DNA of 64,000 nt. It comes from Larimichthys crocea. Its lineage: Eukaryota > Chordata > Actinopteri > Sciaenidae. Each line of letters opens with the position of its first letter. Position 1 is the first letter of the stretch. The notes beneath the pieces were generated by a model. The model had not been told where the DNA came from and did not search any database. It saw nothing but the letters and a program-made list of their open reading frames with translations. The DNA lies in the NCBI RefSeq assembly GCF_000972845.2, contig NC_040028.1, forward strand, positions 11,726,038 to 11,790,037, written 5' to 3'. Positions 50,850-63,880 of this stretch are shown here, in pieces. The position numbers were made by a program, and so were the translations under genes.

Positions 50850-51316
50850 AGACAATGAAATGCCAGAAAATGGTGAAAACTGCAATGCACAAATTACAAA
50901 AGCCAAAAGTTACATCTTAGAACTGCTTGTTTTGTCCAAGCAACAGTTTTAAACCCAGAAGGATATTCAATTTACAAAGATATCAGACCTTGCTACGTGT
51001 CATTCCTTTCCTGTTCCATCTCTACTCACCCTTAATTAACCTTCAGCTTTTTTTTTACTTCCATTATTTACAGCTTTACGGAAGGGTCACTACTTGTCTC
51101 AATCAGGCACATTGTTATTTTAAGATTAGTTGGAATATTAATGTTTTTGCTTTTTAACAAAGGGCAGATATCTGTACAGGGGTAGGCTAAGTGTGATGAT
51201 AAATGTGTTATTAACGTTCTTTCAACTATGAAAGTCCAAAATAAAAGAAAGCCTCAGGGAGCTCCATTGTAAGAAAATCTTTTCCTGGATTTATTGACTA
51301 ATTGTTTCAACTCTAA
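50850..51316 (+). repeat. Dispersed repeat family E, copy 2, probably interrupted
   Basis: ATGCCAGAAAATGGTGAAAA, CTTGTTTTGTCCAAGCAAC and GATATTCAATTTACAAAGAT match the middle of the AGGGCTGCAA-type repeat. TTTATTGACTAATTGTTTCAACTC at about 51289-51315 matches its inverted end. The roughly 280 bp between is not recognised as part of the family. It directly follows the family C copy. Confidence 0.6.
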
Positions 51317-54300
51317 TTATAACATTTCTGCTTTCACGGTTGTTAGAGTAACACACGTATTATATGAATATCTGATACACCAGTGTCAGAAGAGCTATGG
51401 TACTTTATATATTTGTAAATATCTGGCTCTGGACACATAAAATCTGTCTCTGTCTCCAGATCCTCAGCAGGACGAATTTCAAATGCAATGTGCCAAGGCA
51501 ATCTTTCAATTTATTGTCTAATGATAGCCAGTCTTATCAAAACACATTAGAATATGTGTGCCTTCATTTGTGATCTGCTGCCGAGAAATGTTGGCTCTGG
51601 ACGAGCAGCCTGTAGGGGCCACATCAAATGGCTCTGGCTTTGAGGAAGATGAGAGAGTAGCATCGTCTTAATCTTTTGCTCCCAGAAAGGGCCTTCACTA
51701 CTACCTTTAATCACCTCGCTGCGAATTCTCACTGCTGACTCACGCGTCCTCATCTCATTTTATCCTCACCCAAAGAGAACCACATGGCCTTGAAAGTAAC
51801 CACAGTGGACAGCTGAGGTGGCTCATTAACACCAGACATATCCAGGTCCAGGAAATGTGCCTCCTAATGGCTTAATCAAGACATACTGTAGGGTTGCATT
51901 GCAAAGTGTTATGCTGCACATCTACTGTAACAGTTTGAAGTCATTTACATATAAGAAACTACCCTGAAACAAAATATATCTAATTTTACAATCCACTTAA
52001 TCAGATCATGGCAATAACGCAACAAACAACATTAGGTTGTTGCATTTTGAACGTGAGTGAAGAGAAAATGTTTTGAGAACATTTGAGGGAAAACATTTAC
52101 TAATGCTGGAAGCCATATGCTCAGTCATTAGTCACAGGATTTCAGAAACTCTTGTAAAACTGTAGCTCCAAATGTGATGTCGAGGGGGGCTAAACAAATT
52201 AAATATAGGCACAGATTTGAAGAGAATCTTATCTCAGTGGGGTAATATCAGTGTCACATTTCTTCCCCGCAGTCACTGACGCTAAAGAGTGATTAAGCAT
52301 GCAAGAAGACTGTCGATTCAAAAGGGGAAAAAAAGCTGAACTGCACACTCAGTTAACATCCTTTATTATCCCAGACACTTAATAAAATGGTCCATTCAGA
52401 TACAGATAGCAGGTGATGTGCTGTGTTACTTGCACTAGGATAAAGAAGGATATCATTTTCTCTAATACAATAAAAGTGGAAATTTTTACCAAATTTTACA
52501 GTTTGTCTGGATTAAAAGAAATACACGTGGATTAATTCAGTGGGGCTTCTTGCAGCGAGCTGAACACTATGCAGCAGGGAGTCACAAGAGGACTGCAACA
52601 GACTGTCAGTCTGCTGTGAAGTCAGCCAGATGGGAGACAACATCTTCTTCACCTCGGGGAAAAGCACTGGACGGAAACAGGTGAAGAGAAAAGAGAGAGG
52701 GAGAACGAGAATAAAGAACTGGAAACAGAATTAGAGGAGCTAACTCTGGGTATGGCACGACGATGTTGGATGCTGCAGTCAAGCATAAATCACGGGTCTG
52801 GGTTAGCTCTGGATGATGGGAGATGAACTTCAAAATAAGATATGAATAAAACTAAACAATGTGAAGAGGTAAACACGATGCAGGGAACATCCTGAGAGAC
52901 TTCTGCATGATGCATTTATATCTGTAAAATTGGTTGGACTGTAGCAGCTGATACAACAAAACTCTCAAGAATATATGTGGGGATGAATAAGGATGAATGG
53001 ATGAATAAGGATGAATAAATGCAGTGGGAACACCCAATAATAAGGTGAGGTGATGGGGGTGAGAGGTCAGAAAATAAAACTACACAAACACAAGGACATA
53101 CACATTACACTTCCATGTCACGACCAAAGCATTGAGATCTACATACCAGCCCATATGCGGACAGATTCCCTGCATGGTGACTCAGAGAGAGATCTTGGTT
53201 GCAATTTTACAAGGCATCAGGAGTCATGATCTCCTGTCCTGGAAAATGTATACTGTCTGTCAGCCACATGATGAGGAGCCTTTATATGGGCCATAAATTT
53301 CACAGCCTGGCTCAGGCAACAACAATACATGTAATGTCAGGATTCATCACCTACAAACAGATAACCTCTCTCAATTCCTACTGCCCTCAGCTCACAGCTT
53401 TCGAATGCACTCCTGCATTTTATAGACTGATATTATGATCCTGTGATCCTGGACTATTGCATTAGTTGAAATGTGCAGCAATTGTCTACCAGAATACACC
53501 TGATTGGGGCCAAAGCTTGGCTGCATTGTGTAACATCATGATGTATGCATTCGGCCAGATTCGTCATGACAACGAGGTCCCTCAGTGAAATTATCTTCAC
53601 TCATTAAAACTGTCTATCAGGAGTGTGGTACAGTTAATAAAATTGCCCGGGTCAAAGCCATTCTGGGGCAATTCATTCAAAGCTTGGAACGCTAGTCAGC
53701 ATTTTTGCTCTCATTGTGTAAACTGGAGTCCTGACATTCTTGCATCATGTTAATTCTCTTGTTGGGGAAAGGCATGCATGGAAAAGCCCCGCTGTAAAGC
53801 ACATTTTTATCCTATGAATGTACATGGTTTACTGCCATACGCTAAAGGAACAGCAGCAAAATAGCGCAGTTTCAAATGCACCATAAATCTTTTAACAAAG
53901 CTTACATGAAAATAGCAAAGCAGATTATTAAAGGCGCCCATGAGATGGGGAAGTACTGTACAGTACATTCAAGAGGCGTTGCTAGGAAACCGTACTGCTG
54001 GGTGAGTCAATGAGCAATCCACAGGCTCTAAGAGGAGCTACAATAGAACAGACAGCCTAGCAGCCACACAATAATCTCAGTCCACATGGTCATTGCAATT
54101 ATGCTAATTAATATCATCCTTACAGCCACTCCAATGAAAAACCTGGTATTTTGCTTGCATATCCACGCCACCCATTTAAATCTGAAAACTGGGGGGGGCT
54201 CTGAACAGGTTTTCTGCAGCGAGGCACATTAGAGCTGTGTACAGCGGTGAACATATAGAGGAGGAAAGTTCACGGTAGGAGACACAGGGGAAAAAAAACA

Positions 54301-54566
54301 TGATGATGTAATGGTTTCGGAGAAATGTGATGATGTATGTGTTACAACAGCAGTGAAAGTCAGAGAATCATCACGTCTAGTGAAACACTGACTTCCATCC
54401 TCCTTGTTGCCACTTTATGGACAATTTATAAAACTTGCCTTCCCTTTGATGGTCACAATGTCTCTGAATAAATCATAATGCCTTCATAATCATCATGTAT
54501 GCTCAAAGGGAAAATGTCATATTACGCAGAGGTGATACACATGCGATACAATAGAGGCACAGGTAA
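51317..54566. other. Intergenic region downstream of kcnj3, second part
   Basis: Non-coding, AT-rich sequence with no recognisable gene or large repeat. A short tandem repeat of GGATGAATAA-like units lies at 52981-53019. Open frames are all short (under 80 codons) and without motifs. Confidence 0.7.
52981..53019. repeat. GGATGAATAA-type tandem repeat
   Basis: Four imperfect units of 8-10 bp (GGATGAATAA, GGATGAATGG, ATGAATAAGG, ATGAATAA). Confidence 0.85.
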
Positions 54567-54590
54567 ACACACACACACACACACACACAC
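54567..54590. repeat. (CA)12 microsatellite
   Basis: Perfect dinucleotide array. Confidence 0.95.
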
Positions 54591-54830
54591 TGAGTAGATC
54601 AGATAATGAGTCACCTATAATGAGACACAGCTCTCCTGTCAGACAAGCTCTGTCAGGTGTAGAAGATTTTCCATTTTGATGTGGAGTGCAGGCCACCCTG
54701 CTCTATAGAGGTTGTGAGAAAGCATTTTTTGCTCTCTCCTGCACGATATCACCTGCTGTTAATACCGAACTGATTTCAGATTTTGTGGAGAAATGCTGAA
54801 GCTACATATGCACATGAGGCTTAACAGCAG

Positions 54831-54900
54831 CATTTACATTTACATTTAGTAACTTAGATGATGCTTCAATCCAAAGCAACCTACAAAAAAGGGAAATAAT
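54831..54900 (+). repeat. Fragment of common teleost dispersed repeat (CATTTACATTTA type)
   Basis: CATTTACATTTACATTTAGT followed by GCTTCAATCCAAAGCAACCTACAA. This resembles the widespread fish repeat that reads CATTTAGCAGACGCTTTTAT..CCAAAGCGACTTACA as I recall it. Only this short stretch is recognisable. Confidence 0.65.
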
Positions 54901-57900
54901 CAAGGTACAGGTACTGACAGTAATTCTAATTATACAGCTTGTATGAACAATATATATTTTTGTCATTTTGGACATGCTGCACAAACATATTTCATAGGGT
55001 CAAAAACCGAATTTATTACATAAAAAATATAATCACTTCTTTCAAATTCAAATGAGAGAAATATCAAGTTTAAAAGCAACCAAGCCGAAGAGATAAATAA
55101 ATGTTTCTATGCCTGTAATCTTGTAAATAATTTAAACTCTGTATAATTGCATTGTACGTCTAACTAGCTGTTTTCACATGAAATATTGAAAATATTAGAA
55201 AAGATTTAGATGTATTTGCTTCATCTATTATGTGTACCGTTTCTGTGTTTTGTAGGTCATATTCCTATGGCACTCAAAAATACTTCTTCTCCTGTTTTCT
55301 GAATCATTTATAATGAGGCCGTCTTGACACTTTCAATTACCTTCACAGATTCCCAGCAAATAGGATTACCACAATCTGTTTTTTCTAAGTCTATTCCTCT
55401 CTGATCAAATAATATCAAATAATACAAGAGCACAATCAAAACACTCGGCGTGTTTACAGTTGCTGCTCTACATAAGATGGGGGAACCTATAGCATGTATA
55501 CAGTAATAAGGAAGGGAATGCAAGGCAATCCTTCAACACACCAGGAACACATGAAGGCAAAGTGGCTGCAGGATGTAAGCCTGTTAGTGCAATGCATCTT
55601 CATTTAAAATGACAACATTGGGGCTTGTGCGATATTAACTCCAGGTACATGAAGCAAGCCAAGCGGCCTATACAGAGTCAGGATGTATCACAAGAAATGA
55701 GGCTAATCAAGATGCGTCAGACTCTATACATCACCAAAAGATTATGCAGGTATACCTCATAATCTATTATTGATTATAATCTTCAGAGGAGGTTTTACTG
55801 TTTAAATTATTGTACTCATTATGTATTATTCTATTGCAGAAATCTGTGACAACCATCTTCCAAACTATTTGTATTCAGTGGTTCTTCATGGTGTTGACAG
55901 CGTTTCTCCGTCGCTCTGCAGTCATTATATGAACATCTCATCCATCGCTATTGAACGGCGCAATAATTACATCAAAACTGTAACCATATACCCGAATGCA
56001 CAGCATGCAGCATCTTGTGGATAAAAATAGAAACCATCTTCAACTTGTTGATATCAGTTATGCTGACTTGAAGACATTCCGGTTTGATTGTAGGACAATA
56101 GTGCCATCTAATGAGAATTGTCAACAACTATACATTGGTCAAACTAAAGAACTGGGTTGGTTTAGGTATCTGGTAGTATTCTTTTCAGTTCCTTCTTGGA
56201 AGCATTAATAAACAGAAACATCACTGGTTCATCACAGTTCATCTTTATCAAGTCTATAATGTGGAACAGTGTATGGGTGAAGCTAAATTGGTGGAGTCTT
56301 TACCTGCTTTCTGATTTAACGCCTATTATATTATATATAAGGTATACTGTGTATATTTGTGGATGCCAGTCAACAGACACGTCACATGTTTTTGCATCGC
56401 GCTTTCTTTTCTCATCTTCCTCTGGGCTCGAGGCATGTCATTTGGAGTTGCTCAGCTGGTTACCTCAGCATGATGTTCCCTGCAATCCTCCAGAGCCTCT
56501 CCTCAAATCTCACTCTCCCATTCACTTTCATGTTGAAGACGACGCAGGCTTGTGTATGTCTACTGTCTACTGAATGCAGTCTGTGCTAGCTTCAAACCAT
56601 ATGTCACTGTTAATAATTTGCCTCCTTCAGTCCAGAGAGGCACCGGCATGACTAACAGCACTCTCTTGTCCACATAAGCCATGTCAGGTTCTCTATATAT
56701 AGAGTTTTTTCAGATTTAATGGACTTACCTCAACTTTTCTTTAAGACTTTGAGAGAGAGAGAGAGCGCTTTGCAAATAGAGAAGCAACATGAATGATACA
56801 ATTTAAAAACACAGATGGTCTGTAGATCATTAGTGCTGAGTACTCTAAGGTTGTTAATATTCATTAACTTATTCAGTATCTTGTTGAATATTTAAAGATG
56901 TGTTACTCTGATATACCAAATAAGCCTAACACAGCATGCACCAATGTGTAGACAAGTCTTAATCATTTTAATAACCCAATAGTCTGTACATGTCAGTCAT
57001 CCATCTTAAGCATCATCCCATCATCCAAATATATGTGATTTTCTAATGAAATGAAGTGTTTGACTATAGCAACTCTTCCTCCTACACGGGTTCAGGTAAT
57101 TTGTGTGCATCACATGAAAATAAAATTAAATAACTCTTGTTTTACTCTGGATTGATATTTATTGTGTTCACAGCCTCAGCTCATTTGTTTGCCAGGCAGC
57201 TGTCCTGGTTTGTGGAGGCCCAAATATACTGTACACATAAACTGTCCCTTTCCTTCACTTCTTTCTCCCCCTGTGCTTTGCTTTAGCAACATCCTTAATA
57301 CCATACCTTATCCAGATGGCGCTGGCACCACAGAAACTGGTGTGTTACCATGGGAGCATGTGCTACCATGGCTTTGTCCTTACAGTATTTATATAACAGT
57401 GGGATTTTTGTACGACAAACTAAGCCTTGCAATTACTTGATTCCAGAGGTGAAGTAGTTTATCACTTGACTCTCTCAACATTAACTATGACAAGACAAAT
57501 GTATTTACTACAAGTGGTGAGAATTGAGGGATCATGCAAACCTGTCTAATAGTTAAAATAGAAAGACTTTTAGATATTTTCACCATGACATACATTCAAA
57601 TACCCTGGCTTGTCCTCTAGTACCACCATGTGGTCACAACAGGAAGGTTCTTGATAAGATAATGTGAAAAGTAAATATAAAATTGCTGTGGTCCTAAAAG
57701 GATGAATCCTAATGCTTTTGATGAACACAAGATGCCAATAAAGCCTCAGTACCAGTTTTTTTTTTTACTGTAAAGTTACAAGTTGGAATTGAACCACTGT
57801 GGTTAGGCAAAGGTATCATAAGTTAATTGTGTTTGCTTAGTCTCAAATTTCAGGTTTCACTAACAAAGACCACTTTAATATGGATATCTACTATATACAT

Positions 57901-59580
57901 GTTTTACATTTATTGCATACTGTGGATGAAAGGGAACCAAGATACTGTACTGTAGGAGGGAGGAGGATGAAAGCTGAGGGATGAGAGGAGAAAACGCTAT
58001 TGTAGATGGATGGAGGAGTTTGAAGATGGAGATGTTGGAAGATGGGAGGGAACCAGGAGGGAGTTGAGACTCTAAGTAGGGGAGCAGTATCTCGGTATCA
58101 CTCTGTGGGTTTAGAGCCCCAGTGGTTCTTTTATTTGAACAAAAGAGAGAAAAGGGAAAAGGGAGAGAAAATAAGAAAAATGTGTTTGGGGGGAAAGGGA
58201 TGTGGGAAAATGAGCTCAAACATTAAATAAAAATATTAGTTTAAATAAAATGAACGATGAAAGCAACTGAAATTTAACATCTAACAAGTCTAGGAGAAGT
58301 GAGCTGTGAAAGCATGTGTCAGATGTTATGCAACAGCACGTGGCAGAAGTTGAAATGTCAGTAAAAAGTACTTGAACTGTAAATGAAAGAGAGGAAAAAA
58401 TCAGATGATGCTGAAAGAAACTGCAATCGACCTGTCAGTTAACAGATGACACTGTTGACAGCAGCTGAAACCTCTGGTGAACTGGAAATGCTGCAGATAG
58501 TTGAAGCATGTGAAAGTAGTTAAAGTGTCTGTTGAAGTTTAAAGATCAATCGTGTAAAAAGCCTTAAAAGCTGATGTTGATTTAAAATCTTGAAAGTTAA
58601 GCTCTCAGGTGAAGTAAAAGAAATGAAAGCGAATGAACCAGTTGTCATCTTACTGACATAATTCAAGTGTAATATAATTAAAGTAGTTGAGTTGTCAGTT
58701 GATGTAGAAGCAATTAAAGAAATTTCAGTTGGAGTGTCAGTTACTGAGACAGCTGAACGACTCTCCTGTTGCTTTGAATACCCAAATGTAATAGCAATGT
58801 GTACTAAATATAGACTTTGTGTGAGTGAGGACAGGCATGTCATCATTTTAATGTGTTAACTTTGTAGGAAGAGTGAAAATCGTGAGAGTAACAAAACTGA
58901 AGAGAAATTTAACTTTTGCATTAAACTTGTTTCAAACTGTAAGGGTATGATACTAAAATCACAGAAAATATGTAAGATCACACTATGACAATGCCTGGGT
59001 CTGAACTGAGGTCTGATAAATTTAATAGATGAAAAGTGTTTTAAACTGAAGAATTCTGCTGACACATATTGTACACTTTATAACTCTGTGTGGATATGAC
59101 GTGTGTATCGTATTTACATTATTGATACATATCTGCCCTGTATCCTTTTCAATTGTCAATATGTTATGCCAATAAAGTACAAACAGTACACTTAATATGG
59201 TTGTAATCTTATCTTCACTCAATATTATCACACAGTGTACACATCATGAGTCAGCCTTTGAACTGCTGTGAAACCCACTGAAACTGTAGGTAGTATGCAA
59301 TGTAAACATGAAAACAATACAGTAACTAATTTATCTTTCAGACATTAACTGTATATCGTTGGATCATCTTTGAAAACATGTACAACATATATGGAACATA
59401 AAAAAGTGGTGTGTCCCAAACTAACACTATACATATTAATCCTATACAGTATATACTCATTGTCATATAGTTTAGCAATTAGTATATATAAAAACAAACA
59501 AACAAAATCATATCATCATAAAGCAACAAAGATAGCACCTGCACAATATTCTATTTCTATCCTTTGAAACAATAACAACA
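54901..59580. other. Intergenic region downstream of kcnj3, third part
   Basis: About 4.7 kb of AT-rich sequence without recognisable genes. A purine-rich segment lies at 57950-58210 on the plus strand; its minus-strand frame of 114 codons (57875-58219) is Ser/Pro/Phe-rich because of that composition, and I do not call it a gene. Overlapping frames at 56196-56589 (125 and 76 codons) likewise lack motifs. Confidence 0.68.
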
Positions 59581-59583
59581 ACA

Positions 59584-59614
<31 letters not shown>

Positions 59615-59651
59615 TTAGTAGTACTAATAGTAGTAGTAGTACTACTACTGA
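59584..59651. repeat. (ACT)n/(AGT)n trinucleotide repeat forming a perfect inverted repeat
   Basis: An ACT run (59584-59613) passes into a TAG run (59626-59640) and back into ACT (59641-59649). Positions 59601-59620 are the exact reverse complement of 59622-59641 around the single base 59621, giving 20-bp arms with no spacer. Confidence 0.93.
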
Positions 59652-60817
59652 TAATAACAATAATTAGAGGGCAGCACATAGTTGTATTTTTTGTGCGTGT
59701 GTCCTAAATTAACTCTACTATATATAATATTCATACTGTCATGGATACTAATCCTGTACAGTATATACTAATTGTGATATAGTGTAGCAATTAAGTATGT
59801 ATAAAAAAAACAACAACAATAAAAGTAACGTGTTATCAAATACAATATAATAAGATAAGATTACAATATGAGTATGTAAATTAACCTGCTAATTAAATCC
59901 TCGTTTTGGTGACGCATTTTCCAAGGGTGACATGGAGGTGTGTCATTTCCGGTAATCATGTTAAAATGGCGTTTGTCACAACCGGGTCAAAATTAATCGG
60001 AATATCGGAATCGGATTATTTTTTCCCCCACACTTGAATAAGACGTTTACAGAAGAGAAGATTGTTAAAAACAATGGTAAGAGTGTCGTTTGTGTTGTAA
60101 CAATGGCTGTGGTTGTTGTCAGGTTAGCTCGGTCAGCCAGGTGAAGCTGAAGCAGGTAACTACCAGAGATGATTTTACAGGTAAGTTTCTTAGTGCAGAA
60201 ACAAACAACAATTAATAGCAAAAAGAAACAAATACAGTTTGACCATATAGCTGTAAAGTATTACAATAAATAAAGCCAATATAAAAATAAAGTTTAATAA
60301 ATAGTGCATAGAAACCAAGGACTAATTTTCAAGACTTTAAAACTGCAACAACTGAAAGAATAAAATGTTAAAAGTAAATTAAAGTCTATTCAGTGAATAA
60401 AAAGAGGGGATAAGAAGTATCAGCTTAAATATAAACCAGTTTTAGAGGGTTTTTTTACAACCAGGCAGAGGGGACTGATTATTCCAGTCACAATGCTGAC
60501 AGAAACTTTCCAGGTAAATTTAGATTTTTCTCAGAATGTGAATAAAATTTTACTGGTTAGAAAATGTTAATGCCGTGGCACAGTTTTCCTCAGGAAATTT
60601 TATTCCCATGAGTCAGTAGGAAGCTATTAAAAAGTTTTATAGGCAAGTTTTGTGGATTTGTTTTGCAACCTAACATTGGCATGCAATATCATATAGAAAT
60701 GTATATTAAAAGCTGCTTCTATAAATTATTTGAACCCTGATTCATTAGAAAATGTTTTGGACAAAGGAGCTGTGTGCAGAGTTCAGTTTTAATGGTCAGC
60801 TAAAATGGGTTGAGTGT
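59652..60817. other. Intergenic, AT-rich, no gene seen
   Basis: Low-complexity AT-rich sequence. The segments at 59400-59500 and 59695-59800 share CTAATCCTGTACAGTATATACT-like words, a possible local duplication (about 300 bp apart) flanking the trinucleotide repeat. No open frame of note. Confidence 0.6.
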
Positions 60818-61015
60818 AAGGCTGCGACCAACGATTATTGTCATTATTGATGAGTCATTTAATCTCAGATATATATAACGTTTGTTTACAGTTGTTTTTG
60901 CCCACAATGATTTTTTCAGTGTGTTCAAAATGTTTAACATGATTGCTAAAAAATGACTGAAATGATAAATCAGTTGATAAAATGGTTTCCAATTAAGTTT
61001 TTGTTGATTAAGTAA
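60818..61015 (+). repeat. Dispersed repeat family E, copy 3
   Basis: Begins AAGGCTGCGACCAACGATTA, contains GATGAGTCATTTAATC and AAATGACTGAAATGATAAAT, and ends with GTTGATTAAGTAATCACTG. It follows the layout of the AGGGCTGCAACTAACGATTA repeat with a diverged middle. Confidence 0.65.
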
Positions 61016-61385
61016 TCACTGTAGACACAGGTGAGCGTCTTAAAGGTTTTGTTTCAAATGTATTGTTTTTACAATTGTTAATTTTTGAGGTTTCTTTTGC
61101 TATTCATGCTCCTGGCCTACACCAATGTCCTCTTGAAATATGGTTTACTATGTGTAACTCTCATTTGCCTGTCTTCGTCTCTGTGCATGGGCAATCCAAC
61201 TAGTTTCCTGTCTTGGATTAATAAATGTAATTATTCCCATCATCAGCAAAGGCATATTTTGGATTGGATTAACTCTAGTAGGGGTGCTGTCTCTCAGGCT
61301 GTAGTGGTTAATTACTAGATACAGATTTAATAGATACTATGTTTTATTTTTGTTTTTTTGGTCAGAACCAACCAACTTTTTGGGC

Positions 61386-61446
61386 ATCTATCTATCTATC
61401 TATCTATCTCTCACTCACTCACTCACTCACTCACTCACTCACACAC

Positions 61447-61478
<32 letters not shown>

Positions 61479-61489
61479 TCACACACACA

Positions 61490-61520
<31 letters not shown>
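61386..61520. repeat. Compound microsatellite (ATCT)n-(CACT)n-(CA)n-(ACAT)n
   Basis: Four different simple repeats in succession: ATCT at 61386-61409, CACT/TCAC to about 61450, CA to about 61486, then ACAT to 61519. Frames across it (SLTHSLTH, HTHT, IHTY) are repeat artefacts. Confidence 0.95.
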
Positions 61521-61639
61521 CAGTGTAAACACATGGGCTAAAATTGTTTCAGCAGTCTTACCACAAGGTTCATGATCGCTTATCCTTATCAGGGTTGTTG
61601 TCGGAGGGCTGGAGCCAATCCCATTGGGCGAAAGGTGGG

Positions 61640-61975
61640 GACTTGGACATTATGTCTGTCACATGACCAATACTTTTCTGAAGGACTGTGGTGAAGCACA
61701 AAGTGTGTTGGCTCTGACCACGGCCATCTGGGCAGTCCTGCCTCAGCCATCTCCTGGCTAATGCAAAAAATGGACAAAGATGTAAAACACTGGTGTAGCT
61801 GTTTTTTTGTACCAGGCTGTAAATATGTTTATTTCTGCTGTGAGTTGGACATTGGACATGGGGGCTTTTGGAGATTCACTCATTATGTAGCCAGCCTCAA
61901 GTGGACATTTGAGGAACTGCAGTTTTTGCACTTACACATTGGCTTAATTTTACAGCCACAGAGATCGCCACTTGA
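61640..61975 (+). repeat. Dispersed repeat family C, copy 3
   Basis: Contains CACAAAGTGTGTTGGCTCTG, GGCCATCTGGGCAGTCCTGC, CTGGCTAATGCAAAAAATGG, TTTTTTTGTACCAGGCTGTA, AATATGTTTATTTCTGCTGT, TAGCCAGCCTCAAGTGGACA and GAGGAACTGCAGTTTTTGCA, parallel to 50390-50849. The segment before the TACCAGG word is shortened relative to that copy. It ends in GATCGCCACTTG, where the next repeat begins. Confidence 0.83.
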
Positions 61976-61976
61976 C

Positions 61977-62112
61977 TCCACACAGAAAGGTCCCAGCCCC
62001 AACCACACACTCCCCTGGCCCAAAAAGGCCCCAGCGGGCTGGCAGGCTCTTGGCTGGACCAGAACCTTTTTGCTGTAAGGCAACAGTACTAACCACTACA
62101 GCAATGTGCCAT
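61977..62112 (-). mobile_element. tRNA-like SINE fragment, minus strand
   Basis: Read on the minus strand from about 62112: GGCACATTGCTGTAGTGGTT, AGTACTGTTGCCTTACAGCA, AAAAGGTTCTGGTCCAGCC, then GGCCTTTTTGGGCC and GGGACCTTTCTGTGTGGA. This is the layout of a very common fish repeat whose head reads GTAGTGGTTAGCACTGTCGC, CTCACAGCAAGAAGGTTC as I recall it. It abuts the family C copy. Confidence 0.75.
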
Positions 62113-62820
62113 GACGTCTCGTTCATCTAGGCTAGATAAAAGTTGAGATTGCGATCATTCACTTTGGTAACAGTAGTTTTACAAAAAAGTCACTCACCAC
62201 TGTAGCCAGCTTTTTGATCTTATCTTATGATTTCCCTCAGCAGATCAATATTCATCTTTATTTTTCATAAGGTCAACACATTAATCGATAGTGTGAGCCA
62301 GCTAGGTAATTTTGAACTGCAATCCTTTGGTGAAATGTTCTAGGAACAATATTTTCAGTTTTCAGTCAGTATTAATACTTGCATCACATGTTTATTGAGA
62401 GTCACTGGTTACTGAAATCATTCCTCCTTTCCAGAGTGCCCCAGAAGAGACCTCTGTGAGATAGAGGTGAGGGTGCCAAATCCGCACTCCTCGTTTTGTG
62501 TAAAAACCGACTCTAAAGTTCAGCCGAAGCTAATACAAGGCATCAGCCTTCTTGACCTAAATCAAGTGAGCATTTGCAGTAACAGTCTTTTCTGTGAAAT
62601 TCCCTCTCTGTATTACTACCCCATCACAGGTCCTCAGCAAGAAAAGAAATGCTGTCCAGACAAGCACAAAGAGAATTCTGTAGTAAAAAGTAATTTTGGA
62701 AGATTGATTTGTGTAACTTAGACTGCTGAGGCCTCATATTAACCTGAATTTAAGAATGCATTCAGGCTCTCTTCTGTGGATTTTGTTTCCCTATCTCTTA
62801 CACTGGAGTTGAGCTAGAAA
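62113..62820. other. Intergenic, no gene seen
   Basis: AT-rich sequence between two repeats. An open frame of 84 codons at 62467-62721 shows no recognisable motif. Confidence 0.65.
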
Positions 62821-63105
62821 AGAGCTGCAACGATAAGTGGAATAATCATTTAGTTGTCAACCATTAGATTAATCACCATCTATTTTGATAATTATTTTTG
62901 TTCAAATTCCCTGATTTCAGCTCAAATATGGTTTCTGTAATTCTCTATGATAATGAAGTGAATATATTTGTGGACAAAACAAGCCTTTGGGAAACCGTGA
63001 ACAACATTTTTCAAATATTTCTGACATTTTCTGGACCAAAGTCGATTAAACAAGAAAGTGATTGACAGATTAATCAATAATAATAAAAAAAATAATTGTT
63101 AAAGC
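62821..63105 (+). repeat. Dispersed repeat family E, copy 4 (best preserved)
   Basis: Starts AGAGCTGCAACGATAAGTGG and AATCATTTAGTTGTCAACCA, continues through ATTTTGATAATTATTTTTGT, TGGACAAAACAAGCCTTTGG, ACATTTTCTGGACCAAAGTC and GATTAAACAAGAAAGTGATT, and closes with ACAGATTAATCAATAATAAT and AATAATTGTTAAAG. GATTAATC-type words are at both ends in inverted sense. Non-coding. Confidence 0.75.
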
Positions 63106-63880
63106 AGGAGGAAGAGGATATCTAACTATTCCAGTGTACACATTGGCATGCGAGTATTGTATTAATATAGAGTTGAAAAAAAATCGACATACATGATTTG
63201 CCATCTTCAGGTGTCTCTGCATTCTTTCAGTCATGTATGATTTTGCTGTCTTAATTTGCTGACAATTCAGTATTGGCATAAAAAGTGAGTCAGTGTTACC
63301 TTCTTAAATAAAACCTCAGAACCTGAACTGATTAGGTAAATATGAGACTTAAATCCTTTAGACTCTGCCAAGACCTTCACCTGCTGCCTTGCTACTGAGC
63401 CTTTGAGCTTTAAAAATATGTTTTTAATTGCTTGGCAGCTAACAGCTCTGCTCCTTTCTCTCAGGTCATTTTCCAAAAGCTGTGAAAACTACATTTATTA
63501 AGTTTATAACCTGGATGTCTCAGTAATTAAAAATTATTGGCCCATTCTGTATAAACTAACCTCTATTTAGCAAAATTACAATTTCCATAAGCACTAAAGT
63601 CTCCTGTATTGATTCTGGCAAGCTTTCAGTTCAAAATCTACAGGGCCTAGCTTTAATGCTGTGACAGAATAATGCTAGACAAATTGGAAAACAGTTCAGA
63701 CTTCCTCCCTCCTGTCCTTAATTAGCTTCTGTCTGCTTAACGTGCAGTATGTAAAGCCTATAGTATCGAAGTTTATTGTTGAGTCTGTCAGATTTGGTCA
63801 GCTCAATGGTATTGTTTCAGGAGTTCACTTTGTGTAGCTTGATTCAGTTTGGTTTAAGATTGTTTATTGGTCATTGTGGG
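63106..63880. other. Intergenic, no gene seen
   Basis: No recognisable gene or repeat. Short frames only, without motifs. Confidence 0.65.

Noticed and set aside
57875..58219. 114-codon minus-strand Ser/Pro/Phe-rich frame
   Set aside because: Explained by a purine-rich plus strand (GGA/GAA-rich) with few stops on the opposite strand.
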